A stretch of 64,000 bases of DNA from the NCBI GenBank assembly GCA_902801165.1, contig CADCHI010000004.1:30308-94307 (forward strand). The letters are read 5' to 3'. The notes beneath the pieces were generated by a model that made no database searches, was not told where the DNA came from, and saw nothing but the letters and a program-made list of their open reading frames with translations. Shown here piece after piece: positions 1 to 10,343 of this stretch. The position numbers and the translations under genes are program-made. This DNA comes from an uncultured Eubacteriales bacterium. Its GTDB lineage: Bacteria; Bacillota; Clostridia; Christensenellales; Aristaeellaceae. Position 1 is the stretch's first letter. Every line of letters starts with the position of its first letter.

Positions 1-83
1 TCCCGCTGGAGCACTTGATCCGGCTTGCAGATTACTATCGGGTTTCCCTGGATTACCTGGTCGGCAGAACCGACAAGAGATAA
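1..83 (+). CDS. XRE-family HTH regulator, C-terminal end (partial)
   Basis: Only the last 26 codons are in the window, read from base 3 to a TAA at 81-83. The peptide reads LIRLADYYRVSLDYLVGRTD, which is the characteristic end of a Cro/C1-type helix-turn-helix domain (helix 4/5 with the D-Y-L-x-G-R motif). It is presumably a DNA-binding repressor or antitoxin-like regulator. It converges on uraA across a shared hairpin. Nothing can be said about its target. The family call is firm for such a short piece; the function is unknown. Confidence 0.75.
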   Translation, partial: PLEHLIRLADYYRVSLDYLVGRTDKR

Positions 84-148
84 TGATGCCGATACGTTTC
101 CTTGAAACCGGCCGACCCGGAAAACGTCCCGCTTCCCCAATCAAAAAC

Positions 149-180
149 CGCCCCCGCTTCCGAATCCGGATGCGGGGGCG
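149..180 (-). terminator. Intrinsic terminator downstream of uraA
   Basis: A perfect 9-bp stem, CGCCCCCGC pairing with GCGGGGGCG, encloses a 14-nt loop. On the minus strand it is followed by GGTTTTTGAT, so it suits termination of uraA. It may also stop the converging XRE gene. Confidence 0.75.
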
Positions 181-188
181 TCACTATT

Positions 189-206
189 TGACTATTGCCT
201 GTTGCC
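189..206. repeat. Half-copy of CAACAGG-type heptad arm
   Basis: The sequence TGACTATTGCCTGTTGCC is the right arm of the heptad-arm element found complete at 22422 and 49599. No matching left arm lies beside it, so it is a remnant or half-site. It sits directly after the uraA stop codon. Confidence 0.6.
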
Positions 207-210
207 TAAC

Positions 211-1566
211 TTACTTCTTCTTGCCGGTGCCGGCGCGGTCGATGCCCTGCTGGAAGTTGACGGAGGTGTCACCCAGCTGGTTGGTGCCGAACTCGTAGTC
301 GTTGCCGGGCAGCACGGCGTTGAGCAGGATGCCCACCAGAGCGCCCACAGCGAGGCCGGACAGGCTGACGGGGCCCAGCACGATGGCGCCCGCGTTGGAG
401 AAGTTGATGCCCAGGCTCAGGCCCATGATCAGGGCCGCGATGATGATGTTGCGGCTCTTGGTGAAGTCCACCTGGTTCTCAACGACGTTGCGCACGCCGA
501 CGGCGGAGATCATGCCGTACAGGATCAGGCTGACGCCGCCGATGGTGGCGGCGGGCATGGCGGAGACCAGCGCCGCGAACTTCGGGCAGAAGGAGAACAG
601 GATCGCCAGGCCGGCGGCGATGCGGATGACGGCGGGGTCATAGACCTTGGTCAGCGCCAGCACGCCGGTGTTCTCGCCGTAGGTGGTGTTGGCCGGGGCG
701 CCGAACAGCGCCGCCAGCGCGGTGGCCATGCCGTCGCCCAGCAGGGTGCGGTGCAGGCCGGGCTCGGCCACGAAGTTCTTGCCCACGGTGGAGGAGATGG
801 CGCACACGTCGCCGATGTGCTCGATCATGGTGGCGATGGCGATGGGCACCATGATGACGATGGCGCTCACCAGCTTGCCGCCGTCGCAGCCCTTGACCAG
901 GCTGAACACGGTGTTTTCAAACTGAACGGGGAAGCCGACCCAGCTGGCGGAGGCCACGCCGGAGAAGTCCACCTTGCCGAAGATGGCGGCCACGATGTAG
1001 CTGCCCACGACGCCCAGCAGGATGGGGATGATTTTGATCATGCCCTTGCCCCAGATGTTGCACACCACGACGATCGCGATGGCCAGGATGGCGATCCACC
1101 AGTTGGTCTCGCAGTTGTTGATGGCGGAGTTGGCCAGGCACAGGCCGATGCAGATGATGACCGGACCGGTGACGATGGGCGGGAAGAAGCGCATGACCCG
1201 GGCCGCGCCGAAGGACTTGAACAGCGCGGAGAGGATGGCGTACATGATGCCCGCGCAGGCCACGCCGACGCCGGCATAGGGGATCCAGTTGAGGGCTTCG
1301 GTGTTGTTGAACAGCGCCGCCACGCTGGCATAGCCGCCCAGGAACGCGAAGGAGCTGCCCAGGAACGCGGGCACCTCACCCTTGGTCAGGAAGTGGAACA
1401 GCAGCGTGCCGAGGCCCGCAAACAGCAGCGTAGTGGCAACGGGCAGGCCGGTCAGCACCGGCACCAGCACGGTCGCGCCAAACATGGCGAACATGTGCTG
1501 GAAGCCCAGCAGCAGCATCTTGGGCATGCCCAGAGACCTCGCGTCACGAATACCCTGTTCAGACAT
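211..1566 (-). CDS. uraA: Uracil permease, NCS2 family
   Basis: A 451-residue integral membrane protein that imports uracil by proton symport. It shows NCS2 hallmarks: the early Gln-His pair (GFQHMFAMFG, residues 21-30), the PAFLGSSFAFLGG segment near residues 66-78, and TTYGENTGVL with the substrate-binding Glu. Many hydrophobic segments run through it, and the tail is lysine-rich. I chose the ATG at 1566 because AAAGGTGG lies about 10 bases upstream; an earlier in-frame ATG at 1635 has no such site. It follows pyrR on the same strand, as pyrR-pyrP does in Bacillus, so it is probably co-regulated with pyrimidine salvage. The 370-base gap to pyrR carries repeat elements and no PyrR-binding loop of its own that I could find. 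Confidence 0.93.
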   Translation of the reverse strand: MSEQGIRDARSLGMPKMLLLGFQHMFAMFGATVLVPVLTGLPVATTLLFAGLGTLLFHFLTKGEVPAFLGSSFAFLGGYASVAALFNNTEALNWIPYAGVGVACAGIMYAILSALFKSFGAARVMRFFPPIVTGPVIICIGLCLANSAINNCETNWWIAILAIAIVVVCNIWGKGMIKIIPILLGVVGSYIVAAIFGKVDFSGVASASWVGFPVQFENTVFSLVKGCDGGKLVSAIVIMVPIAIATMIEHIGDVCAISSTVGKNFVAEPGLHRTLLGDGMATALAALFGAPANTTYGENTGVLALTKVYDPAVIRIAAGLAILFSFCPKFAALVSAMPAATIGGVSLILYGMISAVGVRNVVENQVDFTKSRNIIIAALIMGLSLGINFSNAGAIVLGPVSLSGLAVGALVGILLNAVLPGNDYEFGTNQLGDTSVNFQQGIDRAGTGKKK

Positions 1567-1696
1567 AGATATCCATCCACCTTTCTTTTGTCGCGCCGTT
1601 TGGCGCTTCGGCAGCAGAGCCGCCTGTATGATCACGGCGCCCGATGGGGCCCGGAATCAACGCATGTAGGTATGGTTGGAGGTAAATTGGAATCTC

Positions 1697-1870
1697 TCGA
1701 ATTAGGAGTGAGGAATTAGGAATTAGAAATTCATGAGGAAATCCTGACGGATTTCTTTGAATCATCATTGCGTACCAGCGAAGAAGCGCTGATCATTTGG
1801 TATTATCGGAACAAATCCCGAAGGGATTTGCGCCGCCATTCTCAATTCTCCATTCTCAATTCTCAATTGG
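1697..1870. repeat. Heptad-arm palindromic element, GAATTGA/GAATTAG class
   Basis: The left arm (1699-1733) is built of GAATTAG-like 7-mers. The right arm (1836-1870) is AATTCTC/CATTCTC 7-mers, its approximate reverse complement. The core holds two small hairpins, AAATCC-tgac-GGATTT (about 1738-1753) and CAAATCCC-GAA-GGGATTTG (about 1812-1830). Its reverse complement is clearly homologous, core included, to the element at 30716-30873. It fills most of the pyrR-uraA gap; I see no gene in it. Confidence 0.85.
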
Positions 1871-1880
1871 ATACAGCCCG

Positions 1881-1936
1881 GCAGCGCGGTAGCGGCATTC
1901 TGACTGCTGCCTGTTGCCTGATGCCTGTTGACTCAA
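1881..1936. repeat. Half-copy of CAACAGG-class heptad element
   Basis: This is the right half of the element seen at 61836 and 22422: a GCAGC...GCGGCATTCTGACTG stretch followed by heptads GCCTGTT/GCCTGAT/GCCTGTT and ending GACTCA. It stops two bases from the pyrR stop codon and lies next to the GAATTGA-class element, so two classes are juxtaposed here. Confidence 0.7.
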
Positions 1937-1938
1937 CA

Positions 1939-3817
<1,879 letters not shown>

Positions 3818-3851
3818 TCGCGTTTCCTCCTTCGCATTCCCGGAGCGCTGC

Positions 3852-4508
3852 TTAAAACTGCTCCTCGGCGCCCTTCAGCGCCTCGATGAAGGACTGGGCG
3901 TCCTCCGCGCCGTACAGCGCGCTGCCGGCCACCAGCATGTCCGCGCCAGCCTCCACCAGCCGGGGCGCGGTGGCCAGGTTCACGCCGCCGTCCACCTCGA
4001 CGATGGCGTCGCAGCCCGCCTCCCACAGCATGCTGCGCACCTCCCCCACCTTGCGGATGCAGGCGGGGATCAGCCGCTGCCCGCCGTAGCCGGGGTTGAC
4101 GGTCATCACCAGGGCGAGGTCGAAGTCGCCCATCACATAGCGCAGGCAGTCCGGCGAGGTGGCCGGGTTCAGCGCCACGCCCGCCAGGCAGCCCGCCGCG
4201 CGGATCTGCTGCAGGCAGCGGTGCAGGTGCGTCGCCGCCTCGGCGTGCACGGTGATGATCTCCGCCCCCGCCTTGGCGAAGGCATCGATGTACTTCTCCG
4301 GGTTCACGATCATCAGGTGGGCGTCGACGGGCAGCCCGCAGGCCGCCGCCTGGCGCAGAAGCTCCGGTCCAAAGCTGATGTTCGGCACGAAGCTGCCGTC
4401 CATCACGTCAAAGTGCAGGTAGTCGGCGCCGGCCTCTGCCACCCGCCGAATCTCCTCTCCCAGCCGCATGTAGTCCGCGGCCAGCAGCGAAGGCGCGACC
4501 TTAATCAT
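3852..4508 (-). CDS. rpe: Ribulose-phosphate 3-epimerase
   Basis: A 218-residue TIM-barrel enzyme interconverting D-ribulose 5-phosphate and D-xylulose 5-phosphate in the pentose phosphate pathway. Family motifs are intact: the N-terminal APSLLAADY, HFDVMDGSFVPNISFGP with metal ligands, DAHLMI, MTVNPGYGGQ, and VDGGVNLATA with the catalytic Asp. The length is normal. Its start overlaps the end of rsgA by 8 bases, implying translational coupling in the same operon, and it is followed 34 bases later by the serpin. Confidence 0.97.
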   Translation of the reverse strand: MIKVAPSLLAADYMRLGEEIRRVAEAGADYLHFDVMDGSFVPNISFGPELLRQAAACGLPVDAHLMIVNPEKYIDAFAKAGAEIITVHAEAATHLHRCLQQIRAAGCLAGVALNPATSPDCLRYVMGDFDLALVMTVNPGYGGQRLIPACIRKVGEVRSMLWEAGCDAIVEVDGGVNLATAPRLVEAGADMLVAGSALYGAEDAQSFIEALKGAEEQF

Positions 4509-5379
4509 AGCGATCCCTCCACCTCTGTCTCATTTCCTCCAGTAGTTCCATGTAGCGCCCGTGGCGCTCGTCGTCGATTTCCCCCGCCGCCACGGCGTCC
4601 CGCACCGCGCACCGGGGCTCCGAGGCGTGGTAGCAGGGCTGGAAGTAGCACTGCCCCTCATACCGGGCGAACTCCGGCCAGCAGTCCTTCAGCTCCACCG
4701 GGTCGAACAGCTCCGTCTCCAGCAGGCTGAACCCCGGCGTGTCCAGCACCATGCCGCCCCCCTCCACGGGGATCAGCTGGCAGTGCCGGGTGGTGTTCTT
4801 GCCCCGCTCGATCTTCCGGGACAGGTCCCCGGTCTCCAGCTCCAGGCCGTACAGCGCGTTGATCATCGTGGACTTGCCCGCGCCGGACTGGCCCGCCAGG
4901 GCGTGCACCTTTCCCCACAGCCGCCGCCTGAGTTCATCCAGGCCCGCGCCGGTCCCGGCGGACACCCGCAGCGGCGAGACCTCCGCGCCCCGGTACTGCC
5001 GGGCGATGGCCTCCGCCCGGGCGGGGTCCAGGTCGCACTTGTTGATCACCAGCTGCACGTCGATGCCGGCGCGGCGGGCGTTCAGCATCAGCCGGTCGGC
5101 CATCAGCAGGTCCGGGTCCGGCGTCGCCGCCGCCACCACGATCACGATCACATCGATGTTCGCCACCGGCGGGCGCACCAGCTCGTTGCGCCGGGGCAGC
5201 ACCCGCAGGATCCAGCCGTGCTCCTCGCCCTCCCCGGGGCTGAGCTCCACCCGGTCGCCCACCTTGGGTTTCGTGCGCTCCCGGCGCAGCTTTCCCTGGG
5301 CCCGCAGCGTGTACTCCGCGCCGCCGTCGTCCCGGGCGGTGTAGAAACCGCCGATGCCCTGCAATATGACGCCCTGCAT
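4501..5379 (-). CDS. rsgA: Ribosome small-subunit biogenesis GTPase RsgA
   Basis: A circularly permuted GTPase that acts in late 30S maturation. It has an N-terminal OB fold, then G4 (NKCD) ahead of the P-loop GQSGAGKST and the G3 motif DTPGFS. The C-terminal zinc cluster is C-x5-C-x-H-x5-C (CYFQPCYHASEPRC). I chose the ATG at 5379 (MQGVIL) because GGAGG lies 5 bases upstream; an ATG at 5391 overlaps that site and is less likely. It normally follows prkC in Firmicutes; here a 2.2-kb gene is inserted between them. Confidence 0.95.
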   Translation of the reverse strand: MQGVILQGIGGFYTARDDGGAEYTLRAQGKLRRERTKPKVGDRVELSPGEGEEHGWILRVLPRRNELVRPPVANIDVIVIVVAAATPDPDLLMADRLMLNARRAGIDVQLVINKCDLDPARAEAIARQYRGAEVSPLRVSAGTGAGLDELRRRLWGKVHALAGQSGAGKSTMINALYGLELETGDLSRKIERGKNTTRHCQLIPVEGGGMVLDTPGFSLLETELFDPVELKDCWPEFARYEGQCYFQPCYHASEPRCAVRDAVAAGEIDDERHGRYMELLEEMRQRWRDRYD

Positions 5380-5451
5380 GCCTGCCTCCATCCAAACAAA
5401 ATCCCCGCCGCGCCGGAGGCGCTTCGCCTCCGGCGCGGCGCGACGAAAGGA

Positions 5452-7701
5452 TCAGTTGCCTTCCATCATCATCATCTGCACCTTGTGGTCGATCTCCCGG
5501 AGCAGCTCGTCCAGGCTCATGCTCCCATCGAGGTACTGGCTGATCAGCTCATAGCCCTCGCCAGAGTTGTTGGCGTACAGCCAGTTCACCGGCGAGATCA
5601 CGACGCCGTCCGCGTGGGCGCGGTACCATGCGATGCTGCTCTCCGGGATCTCCCACCAGTACTTTTCCATTTGCGCCAGGTGCTCCTCGGCCTCGGCCAC
5701 GCGCTCCTCCAGCAACTGGGTCTCGGAGGGGTCGGCGCTCTCCAGCTGCGCCCGCAGCTGCTCCAGGCTCTGGCGGGATTCCTCCAGCAGCTCCTCGTTC
5801 CGGGCGCCCCGGATGGGCTCGTCCAGCGCGGGGTCGATGTTGTAGAGCGTGGTGCTGGGTATGCTCGCCGCCAGCGTCTCCATGTAGGCCAGCGCCTCGT
5901 CCGGGTGCTGGGTGAAGGGGTTGACGAAGGCCACCACGGTGTCCAGGATCATCGGGGCGCGGGTATCCGCGTCCAGGCCCATCATCACGGGCGTGGCCTC
6001 GGAATAGGATTCGCCGATGCCATAGTTGACGGCGGTCTCAAACAGCGTCATCGTCTCGCCGCCCATGTCGATCACGATGCCGCCCATGCCACCGTCCTCG
6101 CCGTAGTCCTCCTCGCAGCCCAGGGCCTCGAAGTCGATGCGCTCCACCTTCTCCAGCAGGCCGCGAAGCAGCGGGGTGTTGTAGCCCATGTTGGGGTCCA
6201 CCGCGTTCACATACTGCTGGTAGCTGTTGAAGATGGTGAAAAACAGGTCGCTGCGCATGCTGGAGACGGTCATGCCCTGATAGGTCAGCCGCACGTTCTC
6301 GTGCTCCGCCAGGGGGCCCTCCAGCGTGGGCAGGAAGTCCAGGAAGTCCCACCAGTTGTCCGGTACGTCCTCCAGCGTCAGGCCCAGCGCCTCCAGCGCC
6401 TTCTCGTTGAAGCCGGGGCCCCAGCAGTAAGTCTCCAGGGGCAGCGCCACGAAGTGGTCGTAGGCGGAAAGGCACTCCTTCAGGGAGGGGTACATGCGCT
6501 CCGCCAGGTCGGCGATGGCCTCGCTGCGATCCAGCTCCATCATGTAGCCCCGCTTGTACACCGCGTCAAACGCGGCCGAGGAGGCGGCCACCGTGTAGAT
6601 GTCCACGCTGTCGTCCCGGTTCATCATGCTCTCCACCAGGTTGTCCGCGCCGCGGAAATCCCTGGACAGCGTCACGCCCACGTTGCTGTGCTCCGCGCCG
6701 AAGCGGGTGGTGGCCGTGGTGACGGCGGTGCAGTAGTTGCTGTCCACCACCTTCAGCCGGAAGTCCACCTGGCTGCCGGCGACCAGGTCGCGAATCGCCA
6801 GGCCCGAGCCCGCGTAGGCGTAGATGCCGTTGTTCAGCAGCACCGCGTGGCTGAAGCCGTAGGACTCCAGGGGCATGTCGGCCACGCCCGCGCCCACCTC
6901 GCCGGTGCGCGGGTCCACCGGGCAGATCTCGCCTCCCTTGAGGCAGTAGACGGTATCCGAGGCCTCGTCATAGACCAGGCCGTTGAGGGGCGTGTAGGAC
7001 TGGACCTCGTACTCGCAGAGCGTCTGCACGCTGTCGGACTCATAGTCGTAGAGCAGGAACCGCGCCGTGTCAAGGCTGGAGTAGGAAAACTGCTCCACCA
7101 GCAGCGTGCCCTCCTGATAGGGCACCACCGCGTAGACGTCCTGCAGGTCGTAGTTCTTCTCCATCCTGCCGGTCTCCAGGTCGAGGACGGAGAGCACGTA
7201 GTCGTACTGGTCGTTGTAGTGCCGCAGGTAGGCCTTGCCGCCGCGGACCACCACGTCCATGGGCATGTTGGCGTAGACATCCTCGTCGTAGTATTCCAGC
7301 AGGCCGCTCCAGTCCACGGTCGTCACCGGTTCAAAGGTGACGGTGTTGTCCGCCTCCAGTGTGATCCGGTTCAGCGCGGCCTCTTCCAGGTCGGTGTGGG
7401 CGCCGTAGCTCATCTTCACCGTGAAGGCGTACAGCTGCCCGTCGCCGATGAACGGCATGGCCGTGATGCCATCCGATTCCCCGAAGTTGTAGGTGTACTC
7501 CGTCAGCTCCGCGTCGCCCGGGCGCCAGGTGTACAGGTTGGCGCCATTGGACAGGTACAGCGTCTCGCCGTCGGTAAACGCGTTGTCAAAGCGGATTTCC
7601 CGACCCTCCTCCCGGCCCAGGATCAGATCGCCATCCGCGGCGAACGCGGGCAGGCAGGCCAGTGCCAGCAGCAGCGCCAGAAACAGGCTGAGCTTTTTCA
7701 T
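5452..7701 (-). CDS. Secreted chimera: propeller-like domain fused to ABC solute-binding domain
   Basis: A 749-residue exported protein with a signal peptide ending near AFA-AD (residues 20-22) and no good lipobox. Residues about 25-300 form short repeats of the type LYLSNGANLYTWRPGD and VYCLKGGEICPVDPRTGEV, like a beta-propeller or WD/PQQ-type readout domain. From about 305 the sequence resembles a family-1 extracellular solute-binding protein (VVDSNYCTAVTTATTRFGAEH; end GSMSLDELLREIDHKVQM). Residues about 650-690 look coiled-coil. No ABC permease lies nearby. It sits between the PASTA kinase prkC and rsgA, 30 bases after prkC, so it is probably co-transcribed. A sensing role is inference; the substrate is unknown. 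Confidence 0.7.
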   Translation of the reverse strand: MKKLSLFLALLLALACLPAFAADGDLILGREEGREIRFDNAFTDGETLYLSNGANLYTWRPGDAELTEYTYNFGESDGITAMPFIGDGQLYAFTVKMSYGAHTDLEEAALNRITLEADNTVTFEPVTTVDWSGLLEYYDEDVYANMPMDVVVRGGKAYLRHYNDQYDYVLSVLDLETGRMEKNYDLQDVYAVVPYQEGTLLVEQFSYSSLDTARFLLYDYESDSVQTLCEYEVQSYTPLNGLVYDEASDTVYCLKGGEICPVDPRTGEVGAGVADMPLESYGFSHAVLLNNGIYAYAGSGLAIRDLVAGSQVDFRLKVVDSNYCTAVTTATTRFGAEHSNVGVTLSRDFRGADNLVESMMNRDDSVDIYTVAASSAAFDAVYKRGYMMELDRSEAIADLAERMYPSLKECLSAYDHFVALPLETYCWGPGFNEKALEALGLTLEDVPDNWWDFLDFLPTLEGPLAEHENVRLTYQGMTVSSMRSDLFFTIFNSYQQYVNAVDPNMGYNTPLLRGLLEKVERIDFEALGCEEDYGEDGGMGGIVIDMGGETMTLFETAVNYGIGESYSEATPVMMGLDADTRAPMILDTVVAFVNPFTQHPDEALAYMETLAASIPSTTLYNIDPALDEPIRGARNEELLEESRQSLEQLRAQLESADPSETQLLEERVAEAEEHLAQMEKYWWEIPESSIAWYRAHADGVVISPVNWLYANNSGEGYELISQYLDGSMSLDELLREIDHKVQMMMMEGN

Positions 7702-7731
7702 CGATGCAAGTCCTCCATTTCGGTTGGCGGT

Positions 7732-9567
7732 TTATTCAAAGTTGACCTGCTGACTCTCCATCAGTACGCCGTCCATGTAGATGTTGACGGTGTGGGTCCC
7801 CGGCTCGTCGCTGGACAGGGCGATGCGATAGGTGCCCGCGTTCAGCACGCCGTGGTAGACCTCCTCCACGTCCTCCGAGGGCGAGTGCATCACCAGCTGC
7901 ACGCTGCTGCCGTTCAGCGGCACCACCACGGACAGCTTCGAGGACGGATAGTACTGCGCGGGCTGCGGCTGGCTGACGGTGACGTCCACCACCGCCCCGG
8001 CCAGCAGCTCGGCGTTGGCCGGCTCACTCTGGGCCACGACGGAATAGGGCGCGGCGTCCGCGGCGTAGGCCTCGTTCACGTTCCCAAGCACCAGCCCCTC
8101 GGCCTCGATCAGCACCCGGGCGTCCTCCAGAGTCATGCCCGTCAATGAGGGCATCAGTATCCGCTGGCCGCTGACGGTCAGCATCACCGGCGTGTCCTTG
8201 GCCTGGGTCCCTGGCTCCGGCGTCACGGCCACCACCGTGCCCACCGGCGCGTCGGACTGCACGTAGATCACGCTGACGGACTCCACCCCCAGCGCGCGCA
8301 GGGCCTCCTGGGCTTCCTCCGCCGGCTGCCCGGCGCAGTCCTCCAGGTAGTACCAGCGGGTGCCCCGGCTGACGGTGAGGACCACCGGCACGGCATACTT
8401 CACCCGCGCGCCCACGCGGCGGGACTGGGCGATGACGATGCCCTCCTCGAAGTCCTCGCTGTAGCTGTATTCCAGCTCCACCTGGCCGTTCATCTGCTCC
8501 AGGGCGTCCTGGGCCAGCAGCTGCTCCTGCCCGACGAGGTCGGGCATCACATAGGTATTCACGGTGTTGGTGAGGTACCAGGCGCCCGCCCCGGATATCA
8601 GCAGCACGCCGATGACGATGCAGGCAACCATCGTGAAGCGCAGGCGCTTGCGGTCCTGCTGGCGCTTGTGACGGCGCTCCTCCTTCTCCCGCTCCACCTC
8701 CGATTCGTCCTTGGGGTACTTCACGAAGCCCCCCTGGGGATGGGAGATGGACTTGCGCAGGTCGGCGGCCATCTCGGCGGCGGTCTGGTAGCGCTTGGAC
8801 GCGTCCTTGCACAGTGCCCGCATCACCACCTCGTCCAGCGCCTTGGAGATGCCCTCCTGGTAGTCGCGCATGGACTTGGGTTCCTCGTTGACGTGCTTGA
8901 GGGCCACCGACACGGAGGTGTCCCCGTCGAAGGGCACCCGGCCGGTGAGCATCTCGTACATCACCACGCCCACGGAGTACAGGTCGCTCTTCTCGTCGGC
9001 CACCTCGCCGCGGGCCTGCTCCGGGGAGAAGTAGTGCACGCTGCCCAGCGCGGAGCCGGTGCTGCCCTCCTCCACCGTGGTGGTCTGGGCGGCCTTCAGC
9101 CGGGCGATGCCGAAGTCGGCCACCTTCACCCGGCCCTGGCTGTCCACCAATATGTTCTGGGGCTTGATGTCCCGGTGCACGATGCCGTTGCGGTGGGCGT
9201 GGTCCACCGCCGCCAGTATGCGGATTGTCATGCGGATCGCCGTGTCCGGGTGGATGGTGCCCTGCTGGCGGATCATCTCCTTCAGGGTCTGGCCGTCCAC
9301 GTACTCCATGACGATGTAGCGCATGTCCCCGTCGATGCCCACGTCCAGCATGTTCACGATATTTTCGTGGGACACCTTGCTCGCGGCCTCGGCCTCCCGG
9401 CTGAACCGGCGCACGAATTCCTCGTCCGATTCATACTCCGGGCGCAGCACCTTGATGGCCACGATCCGGTTCTTCTTTTGATCAAAGGCGCGATAGACGA
9501 CGGCCATGCCGCCTGTCCCGACAACGGCTTGCACGACATACCGGCCCGATATGACGTGTCCTATCAT
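7732..9567 (-). CDS. prkC: PASTA-domain Ser/Thr protein kinase
   Basis: A 611-residue membrane kinase controlling growth, cell wall metabolism and, in spore formers, germination in response to muropeptides. The cytoplasmic kinase domain has GTGGMAVVY, the ATP-binding Lys in VAIKVL (residue 39), HRDIKPQN (Asp133) and DFG (Asp151); the activation loop is Thr/Ser-rich around 162-176. One transmembrane helix spans about 311-331. Three PASTA-like repeats follow (about 339-541), then a 65-residue beta-rich, Ig-like tail that is not part of every family member. The start overlaps stp by ATGA, the usual coupling of kinase and phosphatase. Confidence 0.95.
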   Translation of the reverse strand: MIGHVISGRYVVQAVVGTGGMAVVYRAFDQKKNRIVAIKVLRPEYESDEEFVRRFSREAEAASKVSHENIVNMLDVGIDGDMRYIVMEYVDGQTLKEMIRQQGTIHPDTAIRMTIRILAAVDHAHRNGIVHRDIKPQNILVDSQGRVKVADFGIARLKAAQTTTVEEGSTGSALGSVHYFSPEQARGEVADEKSDLYSVGVVMYEMLTGRVPFDGDTSVSVALKHVNEEPKSMRDYQEGISKALDEVVMRALCKDASKRYQTAAEMAADLRKSISHPQGGFVKYPKDESEVEREKEERRHKRQQDRKRLRFTMVACIVIGVLLISGAGAWYLTNTVNTYVMPDLVGQEQLLAQDALEQMNGQVELEYSYSEDFEEGIVIAQSRRVGARVKYAVPVVLTVSRGTRWYYLEDCAGQPAEEAQEALRALGVESVSVIYVQSDAPVGTVVAVTPEPGTQAKDTPVMLTVSGQRILMPSLTGMTLEDARVLIEAEGLVLGNVNEAYAADAAPYSVVAQSEPANAELLAGAVVDVTVSQPQPAQYYPSSKLSVVVPLNGSSVQLVMHSPSEDVEEVYHGVLNAGTYRIALSSDEPGTHTVNIYMDGVLMESQQVNFE

Positions 9568-10289
9568 CGATCGGCAGCCTCCTCAAACACCGCGAACATG
9601 CCGGTGATGTTGTCGCTGCCGCCGTTCTCCAGGGCCAGGGTCAGCAGGCGCTCCAGCTTGTCCTGCCAGTCCGCCTCGGACTCGACGGCGCGGAGGATGT
9701 CCCGCTCCTCGACATAGTTGGACATGCCGTCGCTGCACAGGAAGAAGGCGTCGCCCTCCCGCAGGGACATCTGCATCACGTCGATCTCCACCCGGGACTC
9801 GGTGCCCAGCGCCCGGGTGATGATGTTGCGCTTGGGATGGACCCGCGCCTCCCGGGGGGTGATCATGCCGCGCTGCACCATCTCCTCCACCAGGGTGTGG
9901 TCGGTGGTGATCTGCATGATCGCGCCGCGCCGGACCAGGTAGATCCGGCTGTCGCCCACGTGGGCCAGGAACACCGTGTCGTCCTGCACCGCCAGCGCGG
10001 AGAAGGTGGTGCCCATGCCGCTCATGCCGGTGTTTTCCATGGCCGCGTAGTACACCTCGTCGTTGGCCCGCTCCACCGCCGCGCGCAGCGCCTCCGCGGT
10101 GATGCGCTCCACGTCGCGCATGCTCCTGGAGAATACCTGCACCGCCAGGGCGCTGGCCACCTCTCCGGCGTTGTGCCCGCCCATGCCGTCGGCCACGGCG
10201 CAGAAGCGCTCGCCCTCCGCCGGGGCATAGTAGGAGTCCTCGTTGATGGGGCGAACCCGGCCAACATCCGTAACAGCATAGACCTTCAT
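9564..10289 (-). CDS. stp: PP2C-family Ser/Thr protein phosphatase
   Basis: A 241-residue metal-dependent phosphatase (also called prpC) that reverses PrkC phosphorylation. PPM motifs are in order: RPINEDSYY, AVADGMGGHNAGE, AHVGDSRIYL, DHTLVEE, LCSDGMSNYV and GGSDNITG. Start at 10289 (MKVYAV) is preferred because GGAGG is 9 bases away; the ATG at 10295 is only 3 bases from it. The 3' end overlaps the kinase start by four bases. Length is normal for the family. Confidence 0.96.
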   Translation of the reverse strand: MKVYAVTDVGRVRPINEDSYYAPAEGERFCAVADGMGGHNAGEVASALAVQVFSRSMRDVERITAEALRAAVERANDEVYYAAMENTGMSGMGTTFSALAVQDDTVFLAHVGDSRIYLVRRGAIMQITTDHTLVEEMVQRGMITPREARVHPKRNIITRALGTESRVEIDVMQMSLREGDAFFLCSDGMSNYVEERDILRAVESEADWQDKLERLLTLALENGGSDNITGMFAVFEEAADR

Positions 10290-10343
10290 GGGCATTATCC
10301 TCCGATTCGGTTTCGGTGTCCTGCAATCCGTTTAGGGCAAGTA

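Noticed and set aside
1567-1700. A second PyrR attenuator between pyrR and uraA, as in Bacillus
   Set aside because: I found no UCCNGNGAGG-like loop or leader terminator there; only repeats and short GC palindromes.
4561-8148. A 1195-codon open frame on the plus strand opposite rsgA, the chimera and prkC
   Set aside because: It is an antisense shadow caused by high GC. The translation is His/Gln/Val/Arg-rich with no recognisable domain or ribosome site, and the opposite strand carries well-conserved genes.
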